Origin: Clostridiales bacterium
GTDB lineage: Bacteria; Bacillota; Clostridia; Saccharofermentanales; Saccharofermentanaceae
Length of the DNA: 64,000 bases
Assembly (NCBI GenBank): GCA_017617295.1
Contig: JAFZWN010000015.1
Location: 1-64,000 of the forward strand
Direction: 5' to 3'
This document shows positions 55,760 through 63,314 of the stretch, one piece after another (within the stretch, counting starts at the first letter, position 1; each line of letters begins with the position of its first letter). The notes beneath the pieces are model-generated. The model was not told the origin of the DNA, did no database searches, and saw only the letters and a list, made by a program, of their open reading frames with translations. The translations under genes and the position numbers were made by a program.

Positions 55760-56905
55760 ATGAACTATAAGAAGATGATCGCCGCTGTGACGGCACTAAC
55801 GATAGCAGGAGGCGTTATCGCCGGATGTGATAACGGAAAGGCTGCGGAGACGACCGGAGAAGAGACTGAAGTAACGTCAGAAGAGACCACGACGGACAGG
55901 ACGGCGGAGGAGGCTTCCGAGGCGGCCACAGAAGCAACGACAGAAACGACCGAGGAAACGACAGAAGATACGACAGAAGCATCCGCCGGGGCGCAACAGC
56001 TCTCCGAGTACGAGATACTCTATACCGCCTTCAGGGCGAAGGCCGAAGAGCTTCACGAGGAATCCGGAAATGATGATCTTGCTTTCAGTATCACATATAT
56101 CTATGGCGGCGATCACCGTAAATACCTTCTTCTTGTAAGTGACCCTCAGCAGGGGATCTGTATCTACGCCGAAGAGGACGGCGAGGTCGTTGACTATGAT
56201 ATCGAGAGTCCTTTCGAGGGGGATGAGGATTACAGGAACCGGATGCTCTCTTATGAGCAGTTTATGGATCTTCCGTTCTTTATGGTGCTGGCGGATCTTT
56301 CGTTCGGACACTATGAGGAGATTCCGGCGGACGGCGATTATGCGGGATATCTGTACGGTTTCTCGGATGACTTGTCTTATGCGTATGCCTACGCAGGAAC
56401 AGCACCTTCTTTTGACATGACGCCCGGGCAGTGCATGGCTCTCACGGAAGACGATACGTTTACCGTCAACGGGGATACCTATGAGATCGGATATATAAAT
56501 GACGCAGATGAATACGGTTACCGTCAGATAGTGTCGGACGATATCGATAACGGCGGCTATATCCTGTATGTATACTACGGTGAGGACAATGTTCCTTACG
56601 GCGTGGCAGTATGCGATCAGTTCGGCGAGATCTGTTATATTGATCCTGCGTTCAGGAAGATCCCCGTGGCGGAGGATTGCACGGTCGAAGTCTTCGGATC
56701 ATCTCTTCAGGAGTCTCAGACCATGGATCTTGAGGAATTCCGTCAGATCCTCTGTGAGTCGGATGAGGTAACGGTATACGAAGACGGCGGATTCGGTACG
56801 GGCATGTGCTTCATCGGCATCTTCCGCGGTGACGACAGGCTTCCAAGATATGTGACGATCGAAAACGGACAGATCACGTATCTTAGCATACGGGTAGATC
56901 GGTGA
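55760..56905 (+). CDS. Lipoprotein of unknown function with Thr/Glu-rich linker
   Basis: 381 residues. ATG 55760 follows AAGGAG by 7 nt and begins MNYKKMIAAVTALTIAGG with a lipobox at VIAGC. Residues ~25-80 are a low-complexity Thr/Glu linker; the rest is an acidic, Tyr-rich domain I do not recognise. A frame extension to 55718 has no signal features. TATTAT at 55722 is a possible -10, 45 bp after the repeat array, so the array could influence this gene. Confidence 0.65.
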   Translation: MNYKKMIAAVTALTIAGGVIAGCDNGKAAETTGEETEVTSEETTTDRTAEEASEAATEATTETTEETTEDTTEASAGAQQLSEYEILYTAFRAKAEELHEESGNDDLAFSITYIYGGDHRKYLLLVSDPQQGICIYAEEDGEVVDYDIESPFEGDEDYRNRMLSYEQFMDLPFFMVLADLSFGHYEEIPADGDYAGYLYGFSDDLSYAYAYAGTAPSFDMTPGQCMALTEDDTFTVNGDTYEIGYINDADEYGYRQIVSDDIDNGGYILYVYYGEDNVPYGVAVCDQFGEICYIDPAFRKIPVAEDCTVEVFGSSLQESQTMDLEEFRQILCESDEVTVYEDGGFGTGMCFIGIFRGDDRLPRYVTIENGQITYLSIRVDR

Positions 56906-56990
56906 TCCTTCCGATAATTTGATTTTTCGGCCCTTTTGAGCGATAATAAACTGTTATATAAGAAGAGAAAGCGAGAGACCAGCATTTAAT

Positions 56991-59648
56991 ATGGCAAGAA
57001 TCGATTCGATCAGTAAGACCTTTGACCCGAATGAGGCCGAATCAAGATTATACAACGAATGGAATTCCAAGGGATATTTCAGACCTGACGGAGATCCTTC
57101 GAAGAAGCCTTTTTCGATCGTAATGCCCCCGCCCAATATCACGGGCCAGCTTCATATGGGACATGCGCTCGACAATACCCTGCAGGATATCCTCGTAAGA
57201 TATAAGAGAATGAAGGGTTATTCCACACTGTGGGTACCCGGCACGGATCATGCCTCCATCGCCACGGAGGCTAAGATCGTCGAGCAGATGAGAAAGGAAG
57301 GCATCTTCAAGGAGGATCTCGGAAGAGAAAAGTTCCTGGAGAGGGCTTGGGAATGGAAGAAGACATACGGCGGAATGATCGTCGAGCAGCTCAAGAAGAT
57401 TGGATCTTCCTGTGACTGGGATCACGAGAGGTTCACAATGGATGAGGGGTGTTCCGATGCCGTTAAGGAAGTTTTCGTAAAGTACTATAATCAGGGACTT
57501 ATTTACAGGGGAGAGAGGATCATCAACTGGTGTCCTCACTGCCTCACGTCCATCTCCAACGCCGAGGTCGAATATAAGGATCAGGCAGGACATTTCTGGC
57601 ACCTGAAGTATCCTTTCGAGGACGGTTCCGGCTATGTCGAACTCGCTACGACAAGACCCGAGACGCTCCTCGGCGATACTGCCGTTGCGGTCAACCCAAA
57701 GGACGAGAGATATAAGGACGTCATCGGCAAGATGCTGATCCTCCCGCTCGTCGGAAGAAAGATCCCCGTTATTGCAGATGAGTACGTTGACATCGAGTTT
57801 GGTACCGGTGTCGTTAAGATCACGCCCGCTCATGACCCCAACGACTTTGAGGTAGGCCTTCGCCACAACCTCGAGGTCATCAATGTCATGACCGATGACG
57901 CGCATATCACCGAGGATTATCCCAAGTATGCCGGCATGAGCCGTGAAGAGGCGAGAGCCGCTATCGTTAAGGATCTCGAAGAGGGCGGATATCTTTTGGA
58001 GACCGAGGACTATAACCACAATGTCGGTACATGCTATCGCTGCGGCACCAATATCGAGCCCAGGGTTTCCCTTCAGTGGTTCGTAAAGATGGAAGAGCTT
58101 GCCAAGCCCGCCATCGAGGCTGTCAAGGACGGCAGGACGAGATTTGTTCCCCAGAGGTTCGAAAAGAACTACTTCAACTGGATGGAGGATATCAGAGACT
58201 GGTGTATCAGTAGGCAGCTTTGGTGGGGGCATCAGATCCCCGCATTCTACTGCGACGACTGCGGCGAGATCGTAGTCACCAAGGATGATAAGGCTGTCTG
58301 CCCCAAGTGCGGCAAGGAAATGCGTCAGGATCCCGATACTCTCGATACATGGTTCTCTTCGGCGCTGTGGCCTTTCTCCACTCTGGGCTGGCCCGAGAAG
58401 ACAGAGGATCTTAAGAAGTTCTATCCTACAGATACGCTCGTTACGGGCTATGACATCATCACTTTCTGGGTATCCCGTATGATGGTAGCCGGTATGGCCC
58501 ACATGGACGATATACCGTTCCGTGATGTACTTATCCACGGTCTTGTTCGTGACGAGCAGGGCAGAAAGATGAGTAAGTCCTTAGGTAACGGTATCGATCC
58601 TCTCGAGATCATCGACAAGTTCGGTGCAGATGCTCTGAGATTCGCACTTGTCACGGGTAATGCTCCCGGTAACGATCAGAGGTTTATCCCGAGCAAGGTC
58701 GAGATGGGACGTAACTTCAGCAACAAGATATGGAACGCCATGAGGTTCATCATCATGAACTGTGAGGATGACATCGATTTCAGTAAGGTCGACGAGTCGA
58801 AGTTCACTCTCGAGGACAAGTGGATCCTGTCAAAGCTCAAGACACTTATCGAAGAGGCTTCCGTTAATTACGACAATTACGATTACGGCGTTGCTCTCTC
58901 GAAGATAGTTGACTTCATCTGGGAGAACTACTGCGACTGGTATATCGAGATCGCCAAGAGCCGTCTTTACGATAAGGACTGCGATACGGGTCTCGAGGCC
59001 AGATATCTTCTGAACTATGTTCTCGGCGTATCCATGCAGCTCCTGCATCCGTTTATGCCGTTCGTGACCGAAGAGGTATATTCCAATCTTATCCTGGATA
59101 AGAGAGCCGATTCGATAATGATCTCTTCGTGGCCGGAGTCCGGTGACTTCAAGGCTTATCCCGAAGAGGAGAAGATGATGAGTACGCTCATGGATGCCAT
59201 CAGATCCATGAGAAACATCAGAGCCGAGATGAACGTAGCTCCTTCACGTAAGGCTCACATCATCCTGGTAACGGCTTCTGAGGATATCAGGAAGATGTTT
59301 AATGACGGGTTGCCTTTCCTTCAGAGACTTGCTTCGGTAAGCTCGATGGAGAGCAGAGACAGTAAGGACGGTATTCCTTCGACGGCAGTCGGCGCAGTCT
59401 TTGAGGGCGGTGAGATCTATATGCCTCTTGAAGACCTTATCGATATCGACAAGGAGATCGAGAGACTTACAAAGGAACTCGACAGACTGACCGGTGAGCT
59501 TAAGAGAGTAGAAGGAAAGCTCAGTAATGAGGCTTTCGTAGGCAAGGCTCCCGAGGCGGTCATCAATGCCGAGCGCGAAAAGCAGAAGAAGTACAGCGAG
59601 ATGCATGCTAACATCGCAACAAGACTTGCGATGCTTCAGAATAAATAA
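56991..59648 (+). CDS. valS: Valyl-tRNA synthetase
   Basis: 885 residues. HIGH motif PPPNITGQLHMGHAL, an editing domain (TTRPETLLGDTAVAVNP), a zinc-type pair of CxxC knuckles near 415-440 (CDDCGE, CPKCGK), KMSKS motif GRKMSKSLGNGIDPL, and the C-terminal coiled-coil arm (DLIDIDKEIERLTKEL). The Shine-Dalgarno site is weak, and no T-box leader is seen in the 85-bp gap upstream. Confidence 0.97.
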   Translation: MARIDSISKTFDPNEAESRLYNEWNSKGYFRPDGDPSKKPFSIVMPPPNITGQLHMGHALDNTLQDILVRYKRMKGYSTLWVPGTDHASIATEAKIVEQMRKEGIFKEDLGREKFLERAWEWKKTYGGMIVEQLKKIGSSCDWDHERFTMDEGCSDAVKEVFVKYYNQGLIYRGERIINWCPHCLTSISNAEVEYKDQAGHFWHLKYPFEDGSGYVELATTRPETLLGDTAVAVNPKDERYKDVIGKMLILPLVGRKIPVIADEYVDIEFGTGVVKITPAHDPNDFEVGLRHNLEVINVMTDDAHITEDYPKYAGMSREEARAAIVKDLEEGGYLLETEDYNHNVGTCYRCGTNIEPRVSLQWFVKMEELAKPAIEAVKDGRTRFVPQRFEKNYFNWMEDIRDWCISRQLWWGHQIPAFYCDDCGEIVVTKDDKAVCPKCGKEMRQDPDTLDTWFSSALWPFSTLGWPEKTEDLKKFYPTDTLVTGYDIITFWVSRMMVAGMAHMDDIPFRDVLIHGLVRDEQGRKMSKSLGNGIDPLEIIDKFGADALRFALVTGNAPGNDQRFIPSKVEMGRNFSNKIWNAMRFIIMNCEDDIDFSKVDESKFTLEDKWILSKLKTLIEEASVNYDNYDYGVALSKIVDFIWENYCDWYIEIAKSRLYDKDCDTGLEARYLLNYVLGVSMQLLHPFMPFVTEEVYSNLILDKRADSIMISSWPESGDFKAYPEEEKMMSTLMDAIRSMRNIRAEMNVAPSRKAHIILVTASEDIRKMFNDGLPFLQRLASVSSMESRDSKDGIPSTAVGAVFEGGEIYMPLEDLIDIDKEIERLTKELDRLTGELKRVEGKLSNEAFVGKAPEAVINAEREKQKKYSEMHANIATRLAMLQNK

Positions 59649-59662
59649 CGGAGGATATGAAA

Positions 59663-60427
59663 ATGAGTAACGACACAGGCGACGAAAAGAAGATCGCAGC
59701 GCTGCCTAAGGAGGGCGTGCATTGCTTCCCAGCAAATGCGAAGCAGATCGGAACAAGAAGGATAGTGACCGTGATACTTTCGGTGGTCTTTATCGCTCTT
59801 ATTGTAATCGGTTTTGTAATGGATCCCAGGAACTATATCCTGTGCGCGATCGGCACCGTAGGGTTAGTGATCTCTGTACTGGTATTGGCACAGACATTCC
59901 TTATTGCAAAATACAGAGTTGCTATCGACTATAACGAGAAGAAGGTCGTACTGAGATACAGATTCAGCAATATCTCCATCCCTTTCGAGAGCTTCGATTC
60001 TTACGAGGGTGAGGGAGACAAGGCTGAGGAGCTCCTTGAGAATTCCGGTCTCGGCGAGCGCGGAGTTCAGTATCTTGTTCTTGATAACGTCTTTGACGAG
60101 GCTTGCTTCCAGACATCCACAAAGGATCTCGCATCCACTGAGGATTTCCTTAAGCTCAAGGCTGAGGCGGTTGCAATCGCTGACGCATACGGCGCAAGGA
60201 ACAGCGAAGGAGCCATCAAGATCACATACGGCAAGATGGCCAAGGCTTCCAACACGAAAGAAGTTGACGGTGATGATGTTGACTCTATCGTAGATGCCGC
60301 CATGAGCGACGATGATAAGGCAGAGATTGCCAAGGAAGTTGCTGATACTGCAGAAGAGGCAGTAGAAGAGGCCGCTATAGAAGTTTCTGAGGCTTCGGAG
60401 GATACCGATTCCGAAGAGAAAGCCTGA
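59663..60427 (+). CDS. Two-helix membrane protein of unknown function
   Basis: 254 residues. Two adjacent membrane helices (~30-75; IVTVILSVVFIALIVIGFV, LCAIGTVGLVISVLVLAQTF) are followed by a soluble domain resembling small PH-like membrane-associated folds (YRVAIDYNEKKVVLRYRF) and an acidic Glu/Ala tail. ATG 59663 is chosen because GGAGG is 8 nt upstream; ATG 59657 is only 2 nt from it. 8-14 bp after valS, likely co-transcribed. Confidence 0.6.
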   Translation: MSNDTGDEKKIAALPKEGVHCFPANAKQIGTRRIVTVILSVVFIALIVIGFVMDPRNYILCAIGTVGLVISVLVLAQTFLIAKYRVAIDYNEKKVVLRYRFSNISIPFESFDSYEGEGDKAEELLENSGLGERGVQYLVLDNVFDEACFQTSTKDLASTEDFLKLKAEAVAIADAYGARNSEGAIKITYGKMAKASNTKEVDGDDVDSIVDAAMSDDDKAEIAKEVADTAEEAVEEAAIEVSEASEDTDSEEKA

Positions 60428-60455
60428 TAAGAGACTTAAAGATCTGTTGATCCCG

Positions 60456-60486
60456 ACATCCCGGTCACGTACCGGGATGTTTTTTT
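60456..60486 (+). terminator. Terminator after the valS operon
   Basis: Perfect 10-bp stem ACATCCCGGT / ACCGGGATGT with loop CACGT, followed by a T run. Confidence 0.94.
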
Positions 60487-60596
60487 CTCGAAATCTTAGG
60501 GAAATTTGAATCAAACAAAACTTCGGAGTATGATCAACATCGGATTGATAGGCTTTTTTACAATCGTCTTGAGATCTTGAATAATCCTAAGGGGGC

Positions 60597-60757
60597 GTGT
60601 GAACTATCAGCGAACCAAGCAGCGAAGCCAAGCCTGCCGGGAAGAAAAAGTCAAAGCGCACGGCAAGATCCTATGCTGTCGAATTCTTCCTCAAGGTCGG
60701 GATAACAGTGATACTGGCAGTGGTCCTGTGTGTATTCGTGATCGGTATACATGTAAA
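60597..60757 (+). pseudogene. Truncated signal-peptidase-like (S26) gene remnant
   Basis: After AAGGGGG the frame beginning at 60603 reads TISEPSSEAKPAGKKKSKR, then a membrane helix KVGITVILAVVLCVFVIG and IHVNHG. That is the N-terminal anchor of the S26 signal-peptidase type, where a catalytic Ser motif would follow. Instead the frame runs into antisense of tcdA and stops at 60857. Codon 60600-60602 is a stop, and the GTG at 60599 is in another frame, so the start is also damaged. This suggests a start frameshift plus a deletion joining to the end of tcdA. The family match rests on the short anchor region only. Confidence 0.45.
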
Positions 60758-61438
60758 TCACGGCAAGCTGATCAGATCCATCACGACTTCCCTTGCCATT
60801 ATGAGTCCCGCGACCGAAGGGACGAACGGCAGCGATCCCGGAGGGTTCATCTTCTGAGGTTCTTCCTTGGAATATACGACTTTAAGTGAGCTTACTCCGC
60901 GGGCTTTGAGTTCGCGGCGCATCACTTTCGCGAGGGGACAGACTGAGGTTTTGTAGATGTCTTCTACTTCAAATCTTGTCGGATCGGTCTTGTTGCCGGC
61001 TCCCATGCAGCTGATTATCTTTGTTCCGGTATCCCGGCACTTCGTTATCAGTTCGATCTTTCCGGTGACTGTGTCTATAGCATCGACCACATAATCGTAA
61101 TCGGTGAAGTCGAACATAGAGGCTGTCTCGGGCAGGAAGAACGTATTATATACATTAACTGTGGCTTCGGGATTGATATCGAGGATCCGCTCGCGCGCGA
61201 CCTCAGTCTTATAGCGGCCTATCGTACTGTGAAGTGCCACGATCTGCCTGTTTATGTTGGAAGGGGCGACCTTGTCGCTGTCTATGAGGTCGAGTGTACC
61301 TACGCCCGCTCTGGCCAGTGCCTCCACCGCGTGACCGCCTACTCCGCCGATGCCGAAGACTGCGACCCTGGATGAATTAAGCTTTCGTATGGCGTATTCG
61401 CCTATGAGCCTGATGCTGCGCTCGTATTGTTCGTTCAT
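60758..61438 (-). CDS. tcdA: tRNA threonylcarbamoyladenosine dehydratase (ThiF/E1-like)
   Basis: 226 residues. It catalyses ATP-dependent cyclisation of t6A37 in tRNA. E1-like nucleotide motif VAVFGIGGVGGHAVEALARAG, the DSDKVAPSNINRQ adenylation motif, and the VDAIDTVTGK segment match TcdA/CsdL. The C-terminal VPSVAGLIMAREVV is the family end. GGAGG precedes ATG 61438. Divergent from fba. Confidence 0.92.
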   Translation of the reverse strand: MNEQYERSIRLIGEYAIRKLNSSRVAVFGIGGVGGHAVEALARAGVGTLDLIDSDKVAPSNINRQIVALHSTIGRYKTEVARERILDINPEATVNVYNTFFLPETASMFDFTDYDYVVDAIDTVTGKIELITKCRDTGTKIISCMGAGNKTDPTRFEVEDIYKTSVCPLAKVMRRELKARGVSSLKVVYSKEEPQKMNPPGSLPFVPSVAGLIMAREVVMDLISLP

Positions 61439-61516
61439 ATATCCTCCGCAGTGCGCCGATATGGCGGTTAGTTAAGGCTTATGAAAATCAGTTTGCCCGT
61501 ATATCTTTTGCATGAG

Positions 61517-61573
61517 ACGGCCGTCAGTTACTTTCAAACTGTGTAATCACGCACTTTACGGGCGTGCGGCCGT
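61517..61573 (-). other. Predicted three-way junction in the tcdA leader region
   Basis: ACGGCCG (61517-61523) pairs with CGGCCGT (61567-61573) and encloses two hairpins: CAGTT / AACTG and CACGC / GCGTG, with 7- and 9-nt loops. It lies outside the fba transcript (promoter at 61641) but within a possible tcdA leader on the minus strand (TATTAT at 61622-61627). No riboswitch class matches that I can name. Confidence 0.35.
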
Positions 61574-61640
61574 TTCCGGGCGGGATCTTCTGTCCTTTCT
61601 TTCATATCTTTTATCGCCCACATAATACCACAAACCCGTA

Positions 61641-61669
61641 TTGACTTCACAAAGTGCTGTAAGTAATAT
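61641..61669 (+). promoter_or_regulatory. Promoter of fba
   Basis: TTGACT (61641-61646) and TAATAT (61664-61669) with a 17-bp spacer. The leader of about 80 nt contains a stem CTTTCCG / CGGAAAG flanked by TGT / ACA (about 61687-61722), which may stabilise this abundant glycolytic message. Confidence 0.65.
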
Positions 61670-61754
61670 ATTTACAGTAAATGAGCTGTCCTTTCCGCAT
61701 GCCTGAAAACAGTCGGAAAGACAACCAAAAAATATCAGTAAGGAGACTTGTACT

Positions 61755-62723
61755 ATGCCATTAGTAACAACTACCGAAATGTTCAAGAAGGCTTATGACG
61801 GCGGTTATGCCATCGGTGCTTTCAACGTAAACAACATGGAGATCGTTCAGGGTATCACAGAAGCTGCCGGCGAACTCGAATCTCCCGTTATCCTTCAGGT
61901 TTCCAAGGGCGCCAGAGCCTATGCTAACCACACATATCTCGTAAAGCTCGTTGAGGCTGCTGTTATCGAGAACCCTCAGATCCCGATCGCTCTTCACCTT
62001 GACCACGGTGATTCTTTCGAGCTTTGTAAGTCCTGCATCGACGGTGGTTTCACATCCGTCATGATCGACGCTTCCTCCAAGTCTTTCGAGGATAACATCG
62101 CTCTTACAAAGCAGGTTGTTGAGTACGCTCACGCTCACGGCGTAGTTGTTGAGGCTGAGCTCGGTACTCTCGCAGGTATCGAGGATGAGGTAGTTGTAGA
62201 GGCCGGTAAGGAAGCTTACACACGTCCCGAGGAAGTTGAGGAGTTCGTAGACAGAACAGGTTGTGACTCCCTTGCTATCGCTATCGGTACATCCCACGGC
62301 GCTTACAAGTTCACGGCTGCTCAGTGCACAAGAAACGCTGACGGTATCCTTGTTCCCCCGCCGCTGAGATTTGACGTTCTTGAAGAGTGCATCAAGAGAC
62401 TTCCCGGTTTCCCGATCGTTCTTCACGGTTCTTCTTCCGTACCTCAGGAGTTCGTTAAGATGGTTAACGAGTTCGGCGGAAATATGCCTGATGCCGTAGG
62501 TATCCCTGAGGAGCAGCTCCGTAAGGCTGCTGAGCTTGCCGTATGTAAGATCAACATCGACTCCGATATCCGTCTTGCTATGACAGGTAACATCCGTAAG
62601 TACTTCGCTGAGCATCCCGATCACTTCGATCCCCGCCAGTACCTCAAGCCCGCTCGTCAGGCTGTTAAGGACATGGTTGCTCACAAGATCGTTAACGTTC
62701 TCGGTTCCGACCACAAGATCTGA
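61755..62723 (+). CDS. fba: Class II fructose-1,6-bisphosphate aldolase
   Basis: 322 residues; zinc-dependent glycolytic aldolase. Metal and catalytic motifs: IALHLDHGDSFE (zinc His and catalytic Asp), SVMIDAS, VEAELGTLAG, AIGTSHGAYKF, PIVLHGSSSVP and CKINIDSDIR. AAGGAG precedes ATG 61755. Codon use is strongly biased (CTT, GTT, AAG), consistent with high expression. Confidence 0.97.
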   Translation: MPLVTTTEMFKKAYDGGYAIGAFNVNNMEIVQGITEAAGELESPVILQVSKGARAYANHTYLVKLVEAAVIENPQIPIALHLDHGDSFELCKSCIDGGFTSVMIDASSKSFEDNIALTKQVVEYAHAHGVVVEAELGTLAGIEDEVVVEAGKEAYTRPEEVEEFVDRTGCDSLAIAIGTSHGAYKFTAAQCTRNADGILVPPPLRFDVLEECIKRLPGFPIVLHGSSSVPQEFVKMVNEFGGNMPDAVGIPEEQLRKAAELAVCKINIDSDIRLAMTGNIRKYFAEHPDHFDPRQYLKPARQAVKDMVAHKIVNVLGSDHKI

Positions 62724-62751
62724 TAAGTACTTTATATACTTAGTCTTTTCG

Positions 62752-62780
62752 AAAGCTGCTCCTTCGGGGGCAGCTTTTTT
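62752..62780 (+). terminator. Terminator of fba
   Basis: AAAGCTGCTCC / GGGCAGCTTT stem with a TTCGG loop, followed by a T run. Confidence 0.9.
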
Positions 62781-62841
62781 GTGCGTTTGTTTTATGGGGG
62801 AGAGGGCGATGGCCGCTTTCTTGAGCTTTTGCACCCCGCCG

Positions 62842-62965
62842 GCCGGCATAAGCAAATCGTATCAGATCCGCTCTGCCCGATGTCAAGGACTTAAAGCCGC
62901 GAGGTGGTGTCCTTCGGGCCTCCTTGACATCACAGCCGGATCTGTATAAAAGGTGATAAGCCGGC
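62842..62965 (+). repeat. Nested hairpin element, copy C
   Basis: Three stacked stems: GCCGGC (62842-62847) with GCCGGC (62960-62965), CAGATCCG (62863-62870) with CGGATCTG (62937-62944), and GATGTCAAGGA (62879-62889) with TCCTTGACATC (62921-62931). Stem order, the shared words CAGATCCGC, TGTCAAGG and GCCGGATCTGT, and the GGTGATAAGCCGG end match the copy at 14390-14519. In the outer stem the pair flanking CCGGC is A-T in copy A and G-C here, a compensatory change. Confidence 0.87.
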
Positions 62966-63033
62966 AGAGGACTTGTGATAATCATTTGACTTGCTCCGCG
63001 TACCGTTAGGCAGCATTATCTGTTGATAGCAGT

Positions 63034-63224
63034 GTATTCCAAAATGTTGAATATTTCGATTTGGCATACAATTATTGATTATGATGTATTCCATTCTCCG
63101 TGTATTTTGCTTTTGGCATACGTTTTTTCAATTATTGTATTCCAGATCATTAATTTCAGAGTTTTGGCATACGATTTTATGTTATTTTGTATGCCAACTC
63201 ATTGGATTTTACTTTTTGGAATAC
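63034..63224 (+). repeat. 26-bp-phased alternating motif array, locus C (eight motifs)
   Basis: Motifs start at 63034 GTATTCCAAA, 63060 TTTGGCATAC, 63086 GTATTCCATT, 63112 TTTGGCATAC, 63137 GTATTCCAGA, 63163 TTTGGCATAC, 63189 GTATGCCAAC and 63215 TTTGGAATAC. Steps are 26 bp except one of 25; orientation alternates throughout. The array lies 68 bp after the nested hairpin and ends 28 bp before a probable -35 of the PD-(D/E)XK-like gene. Confidence 0.94.
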
Positions 63225-63252
63225 AGAGCATTTTAGCGAAATCAAAAGAATG

Positions 63253-63281
63253 TTCACTTTTTGCTTATCGGAGAGTATTAT
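63253..63281 (+). promoter_or_regulatory. Probable promoter of the nuclease-like gene
   Basis: TTCACT (63253-63258) and TATTAT (63276-63281) with a 17-bp spacer, placing array C immediately upstream of the polymerase site. Confidence 0.4.
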
Positions 63282-63314
63282 TGTTTTATAACAAAAATGA
63301 GAGGAGGGTTTTCT

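Noticed and set aside
56906-56990. T-box leader for valS
   Set aside because: The gap is only 85 bp and has no AGGGTGG T-box word or terminator. The same was checked ahead of cysS.
60599-60889. 96-residue ORF after the valS operon terminator
   Set aside because: Its frame gives a basic low-information product. The neighbouring frame encodes a recognisable membrane anchor, so this looks like a frameshift artefact of a pseudogene.
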